Shown here piece by piece: positions 25,374 to 35,925 of a stretch of DNA of 64,000 nucleotides. The translations under genes and the position numbers were made by a program. Where the stretch lies: the NCBI GenBank assembly GCA_016703125.1, contig JADJCR010000002.1, positions 1 to 64,000 on the forward strand, given 5' to 3'. Every line of letters starts with the position of its first letter. The stretch's first letter is position 1. This DNA comes from Micrococcales bacterium. GTDB lineage: Bacteria > Actinomycetota > Actinomycetes > S36-B12 > UBA10799. The notes under the pieces are model-generated. The model was given only the letters and a program-made list of their open reading frames with translations. It was not told the DNA's origin and did not search any database.

Positions 25374-28199
25374 ATGGAGGACCTGACTGCCCTTCGCGAG
25401 GCGATCCGTGGGGCGAACACTGAGGAGGACCCCGCTCTTGCGGAACTCCCCTTCGCCGCGCTGCTGTCACCGATGGTCGCCCACACGTGGAACCGGCTGG
25501 GACGTGATCCGGCGTGGGGGCCGTCGGCGCAGACCGCCCTGCGGCGGGATCTCGGGCGTCGGCTCGCGGAGGTCGGTGCCGCAGCGCTGTTCGCCGACTT
25601 CTCCGCCACGCGCCCGCAGGGTGTGGCCCTGCAGTCCCACCTCGGGGTGGGGCGCGGGGGTGACAGGGCATTCGCGCCTGGTGCCGGGCCCGGTCCACCG
25701 ACGGGCTCGACGCGGTCCTGCAGCACTATCCGGTTCTCGGACGGTTACTCGCTGTCACCACCCGCTCCTGGCAGCAGAGCACCGCGGACCTGCTGGAGCG
25801 CGTCCAGAAGCTACCGGCCCGAGATCGCCGCCGTCTTCGGGATCCCCTGTTGACGCCCGATCTCCGACATTCGGCCAGGGCTCAGCGACCCCCACCGCGG
25901 CGGCCACAGCGTGGCCGTTCTCGACTTCGCCTCCGGTGACCCGCTGGTGTACAAACCCAAGGACCTGCGTCTCGAGCAGCACTTCCAGCGGTTGGTCGCC
26001 GGCGTCAACCGGCACTTCCCGGACCACCCGCTGCATGAGGTGCAGGTCCTTACCGGCGACGGTCCGTACGGCTTCACCTCGTTCGTCGCCCATCGCCCCT
26101 GCCCGCGCGAACAACTCCCGGGCTTCTACGTCGCGGCCGGCCGACTGCTGGCATTGCTGTACCTGCTCGGCGCCACGGACGCCCACCCCGAGAATGTGAT
26201 CGCCGCCGGATCCAGCCCCGCCCTGATCGACTCCGAGACCCTGTTCCACACCGACACGTCAGGCGAGCCCACCGGCATGTTGAGCGATTCGGTGTTGCGG
26301 ACCGGCCTCTTGCCCGGCTGGCTGCTCATCGGACCACAACAGGAGGCCTACGACCCGAGCGCGCTGGGCGTGAGCGTGCCCGAGGACGCCGCGGCAGCCC
26401 CGGGCTGGGCACATGTCAACACCGACGACATGATCTGGACGCGGGTGCCTCGCCAGACCTCCGTGCCACCGTCGCTTCCCGTCGACGACCCGGCCGACAA
26501 CCCGCTGCCGGATCACGTGGAGCACCTGGTCGCGGGCTACCGGGACATCCACCTCGCCTGTGCCGAGCCGACCTTCCGCGACATGCTGCTGGATTCGGTG
26601 ACCGGCTGCCGGGGACTGCCGCAACGACTGGTCCTGCGATCGACGCGGATCTACGGTGTGATCGGGCAGCGCGCCCTGTCCGCGCGGGCGCTGACCAGCG
26701 CGAACGCGCGGGCGTTCGAACTGGAACGACTGTCCCGGGTCGCCCTCGTGGGCGGCGAGCGCGACCCCGCGTGGGCGGTGTTCCAGGCAGAACTGCACGA
26801 CATGGAGAACCTCGACGTGCCGTACTTCGAACACGAACTGGGCTGCGACGTCGTGGTAGGCGCGCTCGGTCCCATCAGCGGTCTCGTGACCGGTGACGCC
26901 ACCCGGGTTGCGGCCGAACGCATCCTTGCGCTGGACGCCGGGGAACTGTCCTGGCAGGAACACCTCATCCGGGGGTCGGTGCGGGCGCGCTTTCTGGACG
27001 CCGACCAGGACACCGCACCACCGGCGACCAGGCAGGCTGCGCCCCTGGCACCCACCGTGCCCGCACTGCTCGCGACGATCGAACGGGCTGCCGTGCGGCG
27101 ACAGGCCGGGGCGCCGCCCACCTGGCTGACTCTGTCCCTGCTGCCGGACGGCAAGCACCTCCAACTCGGGACGGTGGGCGACGGCTGGTACGACGGCCGC
27201 GCCGGCATCGCAGCGGTGCAAGGGTGGGCGGCCACCTGCGGTGATGACCCGGCGCTGACGCGACAGGCGGCGCAGACGGGGGAACCGGTGCTCGAGCGGC
27301 TGCGCCACGCCGACCCTCACACGCGGTCGCGCTACCTGCGCGCCCTCGGTCCCGGAGCCACCGGGGTGGGCGGACTGTTGCGCTGGCTGGCACCCGGCGA
27401 CCGTGAACACCTACTGGCGGACGTCCCGGCAAGCCTCATAAAGCGTGACCGGACCTACGACGTCATCGGCGGGGTGGCCGGTCTCATCGGGCCACTGGCC
27501 GCTGCGGGGTTCCCGCGACCGGACTGCGGCGGCGGCCGCCGAGCACCTGGCGCCGGGCAACTGCCGAACGGTGGGTGGCCCTCACGGATGGGATCGCGGC
27601 CACTGACGGGCTTGGCCCACGGAGCGGCGGGGTGCGGTCTGGCTCTGCTGCAAGCGGGAGCCGTCCTGGGGCGCACCGACCTAGTGGACGCGGGGGCGGC
27701 GGCGTTCGACTACGAGGCCCGGCTGTACGACGAGCAGTTGGGGAACTGGCCGGACTTCCGCGATCAGCGGGTAGGGACGGTGCCGATGGTCGCGTGGTGC
27801 CACGGGGCCGCCGGCATCGGTCTGAGCCGGGTGCGGGCTCTGCAGATCCTTCCGGAGCACCCCGATGCCACGACGTGGCAGGAGCACCTGCGCGCCGCGA
27901 TGACCACGACCGCCACGGCACCGCCCACAGCCACCGACCATCTCTGCTGCGGGTTGACCGGGCGGGCGGCGGTGCTGCGGATCGCAGGCAGGGCCATGGC
28001 CGAGCCGCAGTGGTTGGCTGCCGCCGACGATCTGACCACGGTTGTCGCGGACCGGTGCGCCGCCACCGGCCGGTTCCGGCTACCGATGGACATCCCGGCC
28101 GAAGGCACCTGCACCGGGCTGATGACCGGAGTCGCGGGGATCGCCGCCCACCTCCTGTCGCTGTCCGTGCACGACGACCTGAGCGCCCTCCTGCTCTGA
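25374..28199 (+). pseudogene. lanM: class II lanthipeptide synthetase LanM (CCG type), 5'-damaged
   Basis: LanM enzymes dehydrate Ser/Thr of a precursor and then form thioether rings. The N-terminal dehydratase domain (DUF4135) is spread over several frames: LPFAALLSPMVAHTWNRLG first, then ISDIRPGLSDPHRGGHSVAV and LVYKPKDLRLE in the main frame, which is open from 25911 to the stop (762 residues). The LanC cyclase domain follows, with GLAHGAAG, a zinc Cys in AWCHGAAGIG (Cys codon 27798-27800) and CCGLTG (27945-27950). The CCG motif gives three cysteine zinc ligands, as in ProcM. The first 60-100 residues and any promoter or ribosome site seem lost at the junction with copy A. Confidence 0.85.
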
Positions 28200-28296
28200 C
28201 CTCGCTCAAGGCGGTCCACAGGATGGCCGACCCAGAAGGTGTGCACACCTGGCGCCGTGAGACTGCGCCCACCGTTCCGGTCGGGGGGGTGACGCC

Positions 28297-28984
28297 ATGA
28301 CCGACACCCGCTCCCAGCCCCCCGGCAGCCCGATCTACCGCTCCACCGCGGTCCGCTCGGTGGAATCCAGCGAACGTCTCGATGAACTCCTGCCGGTCAC
28401 CTCATCACGGGTGTGGCTGCTGGCCGTGGCGGCCGTGGTCCTGGTGGTGGGGCTGGTGACGTATGCGGCCATCACCCCGCGCAACGTCACTGTCTCCGGT
28501 GAGGGCCGGGTGGTCGGCAAGCAGGGTGTCACCCTGGTGACATCCACGGCGGCCGGTCAGTTCGGGCGCGTCAGCGTCGCCGAGACGGCGGTCAAGGCTG
28601 GTCAGGTCGTGGCGGAGGTGATCTCGGGGCCGATCCATCAAGCAGCGGCGCCCAGCGCAGGGGATCCGCTGGGTATCTGCCGCGCGGCGACCCGGTGAAG
28701 GTGGGTTCCTGGATCGCCGAGATCTCAATCGTCGACGACGGCCGCACCGCGCTGATGGTCGACCCCGCGGAGGCGGGCAAAGTCCAGGCGGGATGCCGTC
28801 AGGTGTCGGTCTGGCGGCCGGGCGCGGGGTGGTCGGGGACCCAGCGACTGTGGCGCGGCCGGGTTCCAGGAGGGGCCTCAGGGTGCTGAACCTCCCAGGG
28901 CCGCGGGTTGTCATCGCCGGGCCTCCAGCAGCCCGCACCCGGGGCGGGATCGACGGCACCGTGCTGGTCAGCGAGACCTGCTGA
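28297..28984 (+). pseudogene. HlyD-like NHLM secretion adaptor, frameshifted
   Basis: Begins MTDTRSQPPGSPIYRSTAVR, a cytosolic stretch containing RSVESSERLDELL, then one membrane helix (VWLLAVAAVVLVVGLVTYAA) and the first beta strands of a membrane-fusion domain (GEGRVVGKQGVTLVTSTAAG). That frame stops at 28698. Later pieces (VGSWIAEISIVDDGRTALMV and the DGTVLVSET tail) lie in two other frames. This short adaptor is characteristic of NHLM bacteriocin clusters, where it links the ABC exporters. It needs at least two indel corrections. Confidence 0.7.
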
Positions 28985-29004
28985 GCACAGCTGCTGGGCA
29001 TGTC

Positions 29005-31107
29005 GTGAGCACACCGCGTCCGGCACCGACCCCCGCCCGCCGCCGGGCGCGAACCCCCGCGCCTGCAGATGGAGGCCCCGAGTGGGCGCCGCCTCCTAGG
29101 CATCGTGCTGGCGCACACAGTGGGTGGGCCTCGCGGAACTCCGGGACGCCTGCGGGATCTCCAGGACGGCAGCAACGCCGGGCGGTCAACGCCGCGATCC
29201 CTACGGGCTGCAGGTGTCGGCGCGCCGCTGCGAGCCGGAGGTTGAAGCCCACCCATGCCGGCCATCATCTTCTGGCGTTTCCAGCACTTCCTCGTGGTGG
29301 AGGGGTGGTCGCCGGACGGCTGGTACCTCAACGATCCGGCTGGGCAGACGACCTGTGCGCCGGAGGGTTCGACGGTCGTTCACAGGCATCGCCTGCTCAT
29401 GACCCCCGGCCCGGCTTCCAGCCCGGCGGCCGCCCGCGCCATCGCCCGCCTCCCGCTACCTCGTCGGCTCGCGGACGGGTGCTGATGGCTTGCTCGGGCT
29501 GCTGTTGATCTCCGCAGATCCTCCCGGGCCTGGCCAGACTCTTCGTGGACTGGCTCAACGGCGGACCCGAAGTGCGGATGAGCACGCTGCTCGCCGCCAG
29601 CTGTTCGCCGCCGTCCGCGGGCAGCGCTGATCCGGTGGGGGCCATCGGGATGCGGCTGGCCACGAAACTCGCGGTCGTGCTCCAGTCGCGCATGGTGGCA
29701 CGACTGCTGTCGCTACCAGCCGGCTTCCACGCAATGCGGGGATCCAGCACCCTCGCCCTGCGCGCGGTGCAACCGGGGAATGTCGCAGCCACGGTGTCGG
29801 CGGTGTTCTCCACGCTGGCGGTTGGGGTGGTGAGTAGTGCCACCGCGATCCTGCTGCTGCTGATCAGTTACCCGCCCGCCGGTTTGGTGGCGCTGGCCGC
29901 CGTGGTGTGCCTGATCGCGGCGCTGCTGCTGGCCTCGCGGCGGCGACGTGTGCTGGCAAGGCGGATGGTGCAGCAGCAGACGGATGTCGCGGCGGTTTCG
30001 GTCGGCACGCTCTCCCAGATCGAGGTCGTCAAGGCCGCCGGGCGCGAGGACCGCCACTCCCGCTGGTCGCGGCCCACAACCGCTACCTCGCCGCCGCGCA
30101 GGAACTCGGCGACGCAGCGTGTTCCCCAACCTGCTGCCTCTGTTCGTCATCACCGTGGGAAACGCGGCGGTCACCATCGTCGGCCTGATCGGGGTGACCC
30201 AGGGGCGTCTGACGACCGGCGGGTTCGTCGCGGTCATCACCCTGCTCGGGCTGGCGCTGGCCCCGGCGGCCACGATCGTCGGCCAGCTGCAGCAGGCCGA
30301 GACGCTCACGGGACAACTCGACCAGATCGACGACATCCTCAACACCGAGATCCCGGCCGAGCCGGTGGTGGGCTCCGAGCGCCCAGCGGTCCTGGCCGGC
30401 AGTGTGGAGATGACGGGCGTGACGTTCGGCTACGACCGCAGCAGGCCACCACTGCTCCTGGACTTCGCGCTGCACATGACCCCCGGCGCGCGGGTGGCAC
30501 TGGTGGGGCCAGCGGATGCGGCAAGTCCACCGTGGCCCGCTTGCTCGCCGGCCTCTACGACCCGTGGGACGGCGAGATCCGCTTCGACGGCCATCCTCGG
30601 CAGTGGTGGCCGCCGGCGGTGCTGCACCGCAACGTCGCACTGGTCGACCAGGACCCAGTGATCTTCGAAGGCTCGTTCCGGGACAACATCACGCTGTGGG
30701 ATCCCACCGTCGGCGAGGCTGACATCATCCGCGCGGCGATGGACGCGGGCCTGCACGACGACATCGCCCGGCGTCCGGGGTCCTACGACGCCGTTCTGCG
30801 CGAGGGCGGAGAGGACCTCTCCGGCGGTCAGCGGCAGCGACTGGAGATCGCCCGCGCCCTGGTGCGGGATCCGGCGGTCATCATCCTCGACGAGGCCACC
30901 TCCGCTCTCGATGCGGCGACCGAGGCGCACATCGATGCCGCCCTGCGTCGCCGGGGTGCGTCCTGCTTGATCGTCGCTCACCGCCTGTCCACAGTGCGCG
31001 ACGCCGACGAGATCCTCGTCCTGGCAGACGGCCATGTCGTGGAACGCGGAACGCACACGCAACTGATCGTCCAGGACGGGCCCTACATGCGGCTGGTGAC
31101 GGCATGA
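29005..31107 (+). pseudogene. NHLM-type peptidase-containing ABC exporter (LanT-like), many frameshifts
   Basis: The expected order is C39 leader peptidase, membrane domain and ATPase. The peptidase is recognisable in pieces: VGLAELRDACGIS, AIIFWRFQHFLVVEGW with the catalytic His, and WYLNDPAG. The catalytic-Cys motif (usually ECGAASL) is destroyed: the DNA GAGTGGGCGCCGCCTCCTA near 29082 reads it only if single C bases are restored. Membrane segments and the ATPase follow. Walker A (GCGKST, near 30515) is split by another indel, while LSGGQRQRLEIARAL, LDEATSALD and AHRLST are intact. The product would cleave leaders and export lanthipeptides. Confidence 0.75.
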
Positions 31108-33616
31108 GCCTCGACACCGGCAGGACCATCGACGCCCGGGACGCGATGCACCTGGGGTCGTCGGACTGCCTGCGGGTCGTGGACGGGACGGTGCTGGTCT
31201 TCGTCGTGCCACGGGCCGGCGGCCGGCGCATCCCGGTCGTGCAAGTGACTGCCGGCCACACCCTCGTGGGTGCCGATCTCCCTGACGGCCACCTCGTTGC
31301 GACGGCGCTTCCCGGCACCCGCATCGAGCCGGTCGCAGCACCAACGGCGGATCGTGTCGCGCAGATGCAGGTGCTGGCCACTAGCGCCCTGGCAGCCGCC
31401 CGCTCCCGCGAGGCCGCCGCGGCGGAGCTGATCGCCGTGCAGGAACAGCACCAGCAACGGGTGATCGACGACGCCCTGCTCGGCTTGGCCGCCACGGTTC
31501 CCGGCGACCGCACGACGGTGGCGCGGTGGGACCTGTCCCGCGAGGCCACCGTCATCGCCTTCCTGGCCCAGCAGGTGGGACTGCATCCGGACCCGCTCGG
31601 GCTGCGGCGGGCCTCGACCGACGCCCAGGTCAGCGGCCGTGATCAGATCACGGCATTGGCAGAAGCGGCCCGGGCGTCCATCCGCCGGGTGGAACTGCCG
31701 GCGGGCTGGTGGCGCCGCGAGGGACCACCGCTGATGGTGTGGCCCGGCGAGCACGATGTGACCGCCGCCGTGTGGCGGCGGGGCCACTACCACCTGTGGC
31801 CACCGGATGCCGGACTGCGGGGCCGGTCGATGCGACAGTCGCCGGGGACCTCGGCGACGGGCCACGATCCTGAGCCGCTGCTCGATTCCCCCCGCCCCGC
31901 GCGACTGCGGGACCTGATCCGGCTGGGTGTGCGGGGCAGCCGGCACAGCATGCTGCTCGTCGGCGCGCTCACCGTGGTGGTCGGCCTGCTCGCGGCCGTG
32001 ATCCCGGTCGTCACCGGGGCGCTGACCCAGACGGTGGCGAGCCAAACGCGTTCGACGCTGCTGGTCGTGGGCTGCGCGCTGGTGGCACTCGCGCTCGGGG
32101 ACCTGCTGGTGCGCGCCGTCCGGTCGTTCGCGTTGCTGCGGATCCGCGGCCGCGCAGTCGCCATCACCGCGTCCGCGGTCTGGGACCGGATGCTGCGGCT
32201 GCCCATGTCGTGGCACAACAAGGGGACTGTGACCTCGCGCATGACCGATGCCAACGCGGTGGACGTCGCGTCGATGTCCGTCCCCGACACCGCGATCACC
32301 GCGCTGCTCGACGTGGCCGCGGTGGGCGGGGCGCTCATCGGGGTGTTCGCCGTCAGCCCGCCGCTGGCGTTCGGGCTCGTCGGGTTCCTCGCGGTCGGGC
32401 CTGGTGGAGTTCGGCTTGATCAAGCGCCCGCCCGCCTCACCCGGGAGGTGGTCGACGCGGCGGCGACAGCCAGTCGGTCGTGCTCCAGATGGTGCGCGGG
32501 GTCAACCAGTTGCGTGTGTCCGGGGCGCTCGGCCGGGCCTTCGCGCGCTGGGCGACGGTGCAGGCCACCGCAACCAGCAAGGAGGTCCAGCGCCGGCGAC
32601 TGTCGGTCGTCCAGCAGATGACCGGCGCGTTGTGGCCGACCTTGGGACTCGCGGTGCTGTTCCTGATCACGGCCGCGGCCGGCGGCAGCATCGGGCAGTT
32701 GGTCACTGCGCAGACCGCCCTGACGGTGGCCACATCCGCCCTGGCCGCCGGGATCAGCGCGGTCGGGGCACTGCTGTCGGCGCGGGCGGTATTGCAGCGT
32801 GCCGACGACGTCATGACGTCCGCGCCGGAGTCCGGGACCGGGCAGGAGATCGCGGAGTTGGCGGGGGCCGTCGATCTGCGCGACGTGGTCTTCCGCTACC
32901 GCGACGACATGCCGGCGGTGCTGGACGGCGTGAGTCTGTCGATACCGGCCGGTTCCCATGTTGCGATCGTCGGCCCGTCCGGATGCGGCAAGAGCACCCT
33001 GCTGCGGATCGTGCTCGGCCTCGAGGAGCCGGAATCGGGGATCGTCTCGTTCGACGGCCGTGACCTCTCCGGCCTGGACCGGGCGTCCGTGCGCAGGCAG
33101 ATCGGGACGGTGATGCAATCGTCGCAGCTGCTGCCCGGCACGATCCGGGACAACGTCGATCTCGGCCGGGGCCTGTCCGCGGACGAGATCCGGCATGCGC
33201 TGGAGGTGGCGGCAGTGGCCGACGACGTGGCGGCGATGCCGATGGGGCTGTCGACGGCTGTTGTCGAAGGGGCCAGCACGATCTCCGGCGGTCAGCGCCA
33301 GCGCATCCTGCTGGCGCGCGCACTCGCGGGCCGGCCCCGGATGGTCATCCTCGATGAGGCGACGTCCGCACTGGACAACATCAACCAGGCGGCGATCGTG
33401 GCCAACCTGGAGCGGCTGGCCGTCACCCGCATCGTGGTGGCGCACCGGCTGTCCACGATCGAGTCGGCGGACCGGATCATCGTGCTCGACCAGGGCCGGG
33501 TCGTGGAGCAGGGGACCTTCGAACACCTCATGGCCGCCGGCTGCCACCTCCGGGATCTGGTGGGCGCCAGCAGCTCTAGCGGCGGCCGCGGTGCGAAATC
33601 AGCGCACCACCCATAG
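31104..33616 (+). pseudogene. NHLP-family ABC exporter permease/ATPase subunit, frameshifted
   Basis: Overlaps the previous stop by 4 bp. The N-terminal 260 residues are a soluble, cyclic-nucleotide-binding-like region without a peptidase, followed by membrane helices (LLVGALTVVVGLLAAVIPVV). Near 32400-32460 two indels break the frame after GLVGFLAVG. The remainder is open from about 32480 and contains Walker A GPSGCGKST, ISGGQRQRILLARAL, LDEATSALD and VAHRLSTIES. It is the second exporter typical of NHLM clusters and probably pairs with the peptidase-bearing one. The 3' end overlaps copy B of the flanking gene on the opposite strand. Confidence 0.78.
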
Positions 33617-34553
33617 CCGCGTTGTCCGGAAGGCCGAGTACTCGTCGGTCGCCGGCGCCCGCAGAGTCAGTCGGACGAAGAGCTTCTTCGCGGTGCCGGT
33701 CGTGCGGATGATCACCTGCCGGACCTCGCGGTCAACTTCGCCTTGGCCGACGAACCTTTCGCGTTGCGCTTCGTCCCACCGCACCGGGCCTTGGCCGTCT
33801 GCCCGCGTTGGTCGCCACCGGCCCGGTGAGCAGGACCGTGCGGCCCTTGCGCTTGATCCGACCCGGCCACTTCACCTTCGCGGTCTGGGAGCGTACCGCG
33901 GGGGTCGGCGTGGCTGTGGCCAGTGAACCGTCGAGGTACCAGCCGACGCCACGACCGAGGTCGAGGAACTGGTCGGCGTAGGAGCACAACGTGCCTTGCA
34001 GAGCCGGTGCGGCCGACGTCCCCGCGACTGCGAAGGCCTTCGTCGCCGGGTCGTACGCACGGCCCTGACCACCTCCGATGGCATCACTGCCGGCCGACGA
34101 CATCGTGGCCGCGCCCTTGATGGTGCAGGATCCGAGGATCCCGGCGGCCACCGTCGCCTCGTACGGCACCGACAGGGTCACGGCGCCGTCGGAACCAAGG
34201 GTGCCGGTGATCGTGGGCCGGGCGACCTGCACGATCACGGGGACCCCGGCCAGCGAGATGGCCGGCCAGGTCTGCCCCGAGGCGGGCAGCGTCAGCACGC
34301 CGCCGCTCAGCGAACCGCTCATCGTGACCGCACCACCGGACGTGACATGCGCGTAGTAGACCGTCCCGTCCTTCGCGGGCAACGCCACGTAACTGCAACC
34401 GGGCACCACCGCCTGGGTCACCGGCGTGGCCTGGGCACAGGCGGGCAGGGTCACGGTGACCGGCCCGTCGGTGGGGGTGTCTGCCGTCGCCGGCGCGGTG
34501 ATCGCCGTCGCGCACAACGCAGCGACGGCCAGGGGACAGCTGTTCTCATCCAC
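33599..34553 (-). pseudogene. copy B of a secreted protein gene flanking the lanthipeptide cluster
   Basis: Encodes a signal peptide (CPLAVAALCATAITAPATA) and a Thr/Gly-rich secreted domain (LPACAQATPVTQAVVPGCSY ... GILGSCTIKGAATMSSAGSD ... GVGWYLDGSL). The C-terminal part moves through two further frames (KRNAKGSSAKAKLTARSG, then VIIRTTGTAKKLFVRLTLRA to the stop). In that last block most differences from copy A fall at third codon positions, so that frame was under selection. Two indels are needed, one shared in position with copy A. Function is unknown; probably a cell-surface or secreted protein. Confidence 0.7.
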
Positions 34554-34568
34554 TAGCCTCGCAGGTCG

Positions 34569-35340
34569 TTACCGCTTGTACTTCAGGGTCCCGGCGACTG
34601 TGAGTCGCGTGGTCGTCGCCGTCCACGAACGTCTGCTTGCAGTCGAACTTGAAACTCTTCTTCTTGTTGTTCCACTTGCCGTACAGAGGGGAGTAGCTCG
34701 ACGGGGGCCGCTTGAGACCGTCCGGCAGGCACACGTTGCGCGTGTCGTTCAGGGACGTGCTGCCCAGCTGGTCGATGGGGTCGGTGAAGGTTCCGCCACA
34801 CGAACCGGATCCGAAGTCCTGGTACGTGCTGGTGGAGGTCCCCTGTCCAGGAAGTGACGCGCGCACCGAAATCCCCTTCGTGCGCTTGTCGATCACCAGC
34901 ACGTCCTTGTTGCCGTTGTACTTGCCTAAGACCGACGGGCTGAGGTCGGTCTTGCCCGAGCCCGAGGCGTTGGCCACCGTGGTCGACTCACAGCTGACCT
35001 GCCCGAACGTGTGGTCCCGCGAGATCCGGTTGCTCGTGTAGGTGTAGGAGTACGGTGCCTTGCCTCGCTTGAACACGTAGGTCCGCGTGAACTTCGGGTC
35101 CCGGACGGCCTTGACCGTCAGCGTGTGGTTCTCCTCGGTGGTGTCGTTGTGGGTGACGCGCGACAGGTCCGATGGGTCTCCCTCGTCCTGCACCGTGGTG
35201 ACGATTGTCACGTCGTTTGCCCTCGACGGTCTGCTTGCCGCCCTTCATGGGCTAGCGCCCGGCAGGAGCGGCGAGGTCAGGGACAGCAGGCTGGCGCCGG
35301 CCAGGGCGGCGAGGGTCAGGGCAGGACGCGGGATCGACAT
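34569..35340 (-). pseudogene. secreted protein of unknown family, frameshifted at both ends
   Basis: Starts with a signal peptide MSIPRPALTLAALAGASLLS that hits a stop after PLLPGASP. The main body is in another frame from about 35225: VTIVTTVQDEGDPSDLSRVT ... YVFKRGKAPYSYTYTSNRIS ... CLPDGLKRPPSSYSPLYGKW. The natural-looking end (LTVAGTLKYKR, stop at 34569-34571) is in a third. It is a soluble beta-rich exported protein with three visible cysteines and no family I recognise. It lies 15 bp upstream of copy B on the same strand. Confidence 0.6.
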
Positions 35341-35449
35341 GCCGGGAGTATAGGCCCGGTTGATCGGCGCGGAAAGGGGCCGAACGCGCTTGTCCACAGA
35401 ATCGCGACGGGTACTTGTTGGCCGATCATCGGCGCCGCAGGCTGCTGCT

Positions 35450-35869
35450 ATGAGCTTCGACGACCTCCCGGCCGACTGGCCGGACATGTCCCTGACCGAC
35501 CCCGCACACATCGCCGACGTGCTGGATCTGTTCGTCAGCATGCAGGCGCGCTTCGACGGCGCGCTGTTCATCCTCGTGTGCGACGAGCAGCACCGTCCCG
35601 TGCAGCCGATCCAGATCGACGGCGTCCGCGGCGGGCCACCTGACGACGCGCACTCCCTGATGAGTGGGATGGCCCGCACCGTCGCCGAAGTTCAGCCACA
35701 GGGCAGCGTGCTCTGCGCGATCGCCCGCAGGGGCTCGCCGATGACACGTCGCAGCGACCTGGCGTGGCGGGACCACATCACGGCGGCGTTCGGCGAGCAC
35801 ATGCCGGTGATCGGTGTCCATGTCGTCACCCCGGAGGGTTCCCGGCTCATCCACGCCGCGGCCGCGTGA
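35450..35869 (+). CDS. conserved-looking hypothetical protein
   Basis: 139 residues from ATG 35450 (MSFDDLPADWPDMSLTDPAH...). It has strong codon bias and an intact frame. Features are an acidic N-terminus with DLPADWPDMSLTDP and a mixed alpha/beta body (ALFILVCDEQHRPVQPIQID; GSVLCAIARRGSPMTRRSDL; HMPVIGVHVVTPEG) with no membrane segment. It may be a small sensor-like or metallopeptidase-fold domain, but I cannot assign a family. Its neighbours on both sides are transcribed on the other strand. Confidence 0.65.
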   Translation: MSFDDLPADWPDMSLTDPAHIADVLDLFVSMQARFDGALFILVCDEQHRPVQPIQIDGVRGGPPDDAHSLMSGMARTVAEVQPQGSVLCAIARRGSPMTRRSDLAWRDHITAAFGEHMPVIGVHVVTPEGSRLIHAAAA

Positions 35870-35925
35870 GCGGGTTTCCAGCCCCCCTGGTGGTCGGAGC
35901 CGAGGATCGGTGCCGGGGGCCTGCG

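Noticed and set aside
28200..29004. Possible lanthipeptide precursor genes between lanM and the exporter
   Set aside because: I looked for a short frame with an NHLP or double-Gly leader and a Cys/Ser/Thr core. None was present; the region is accounted for by the HlyD-like gene.
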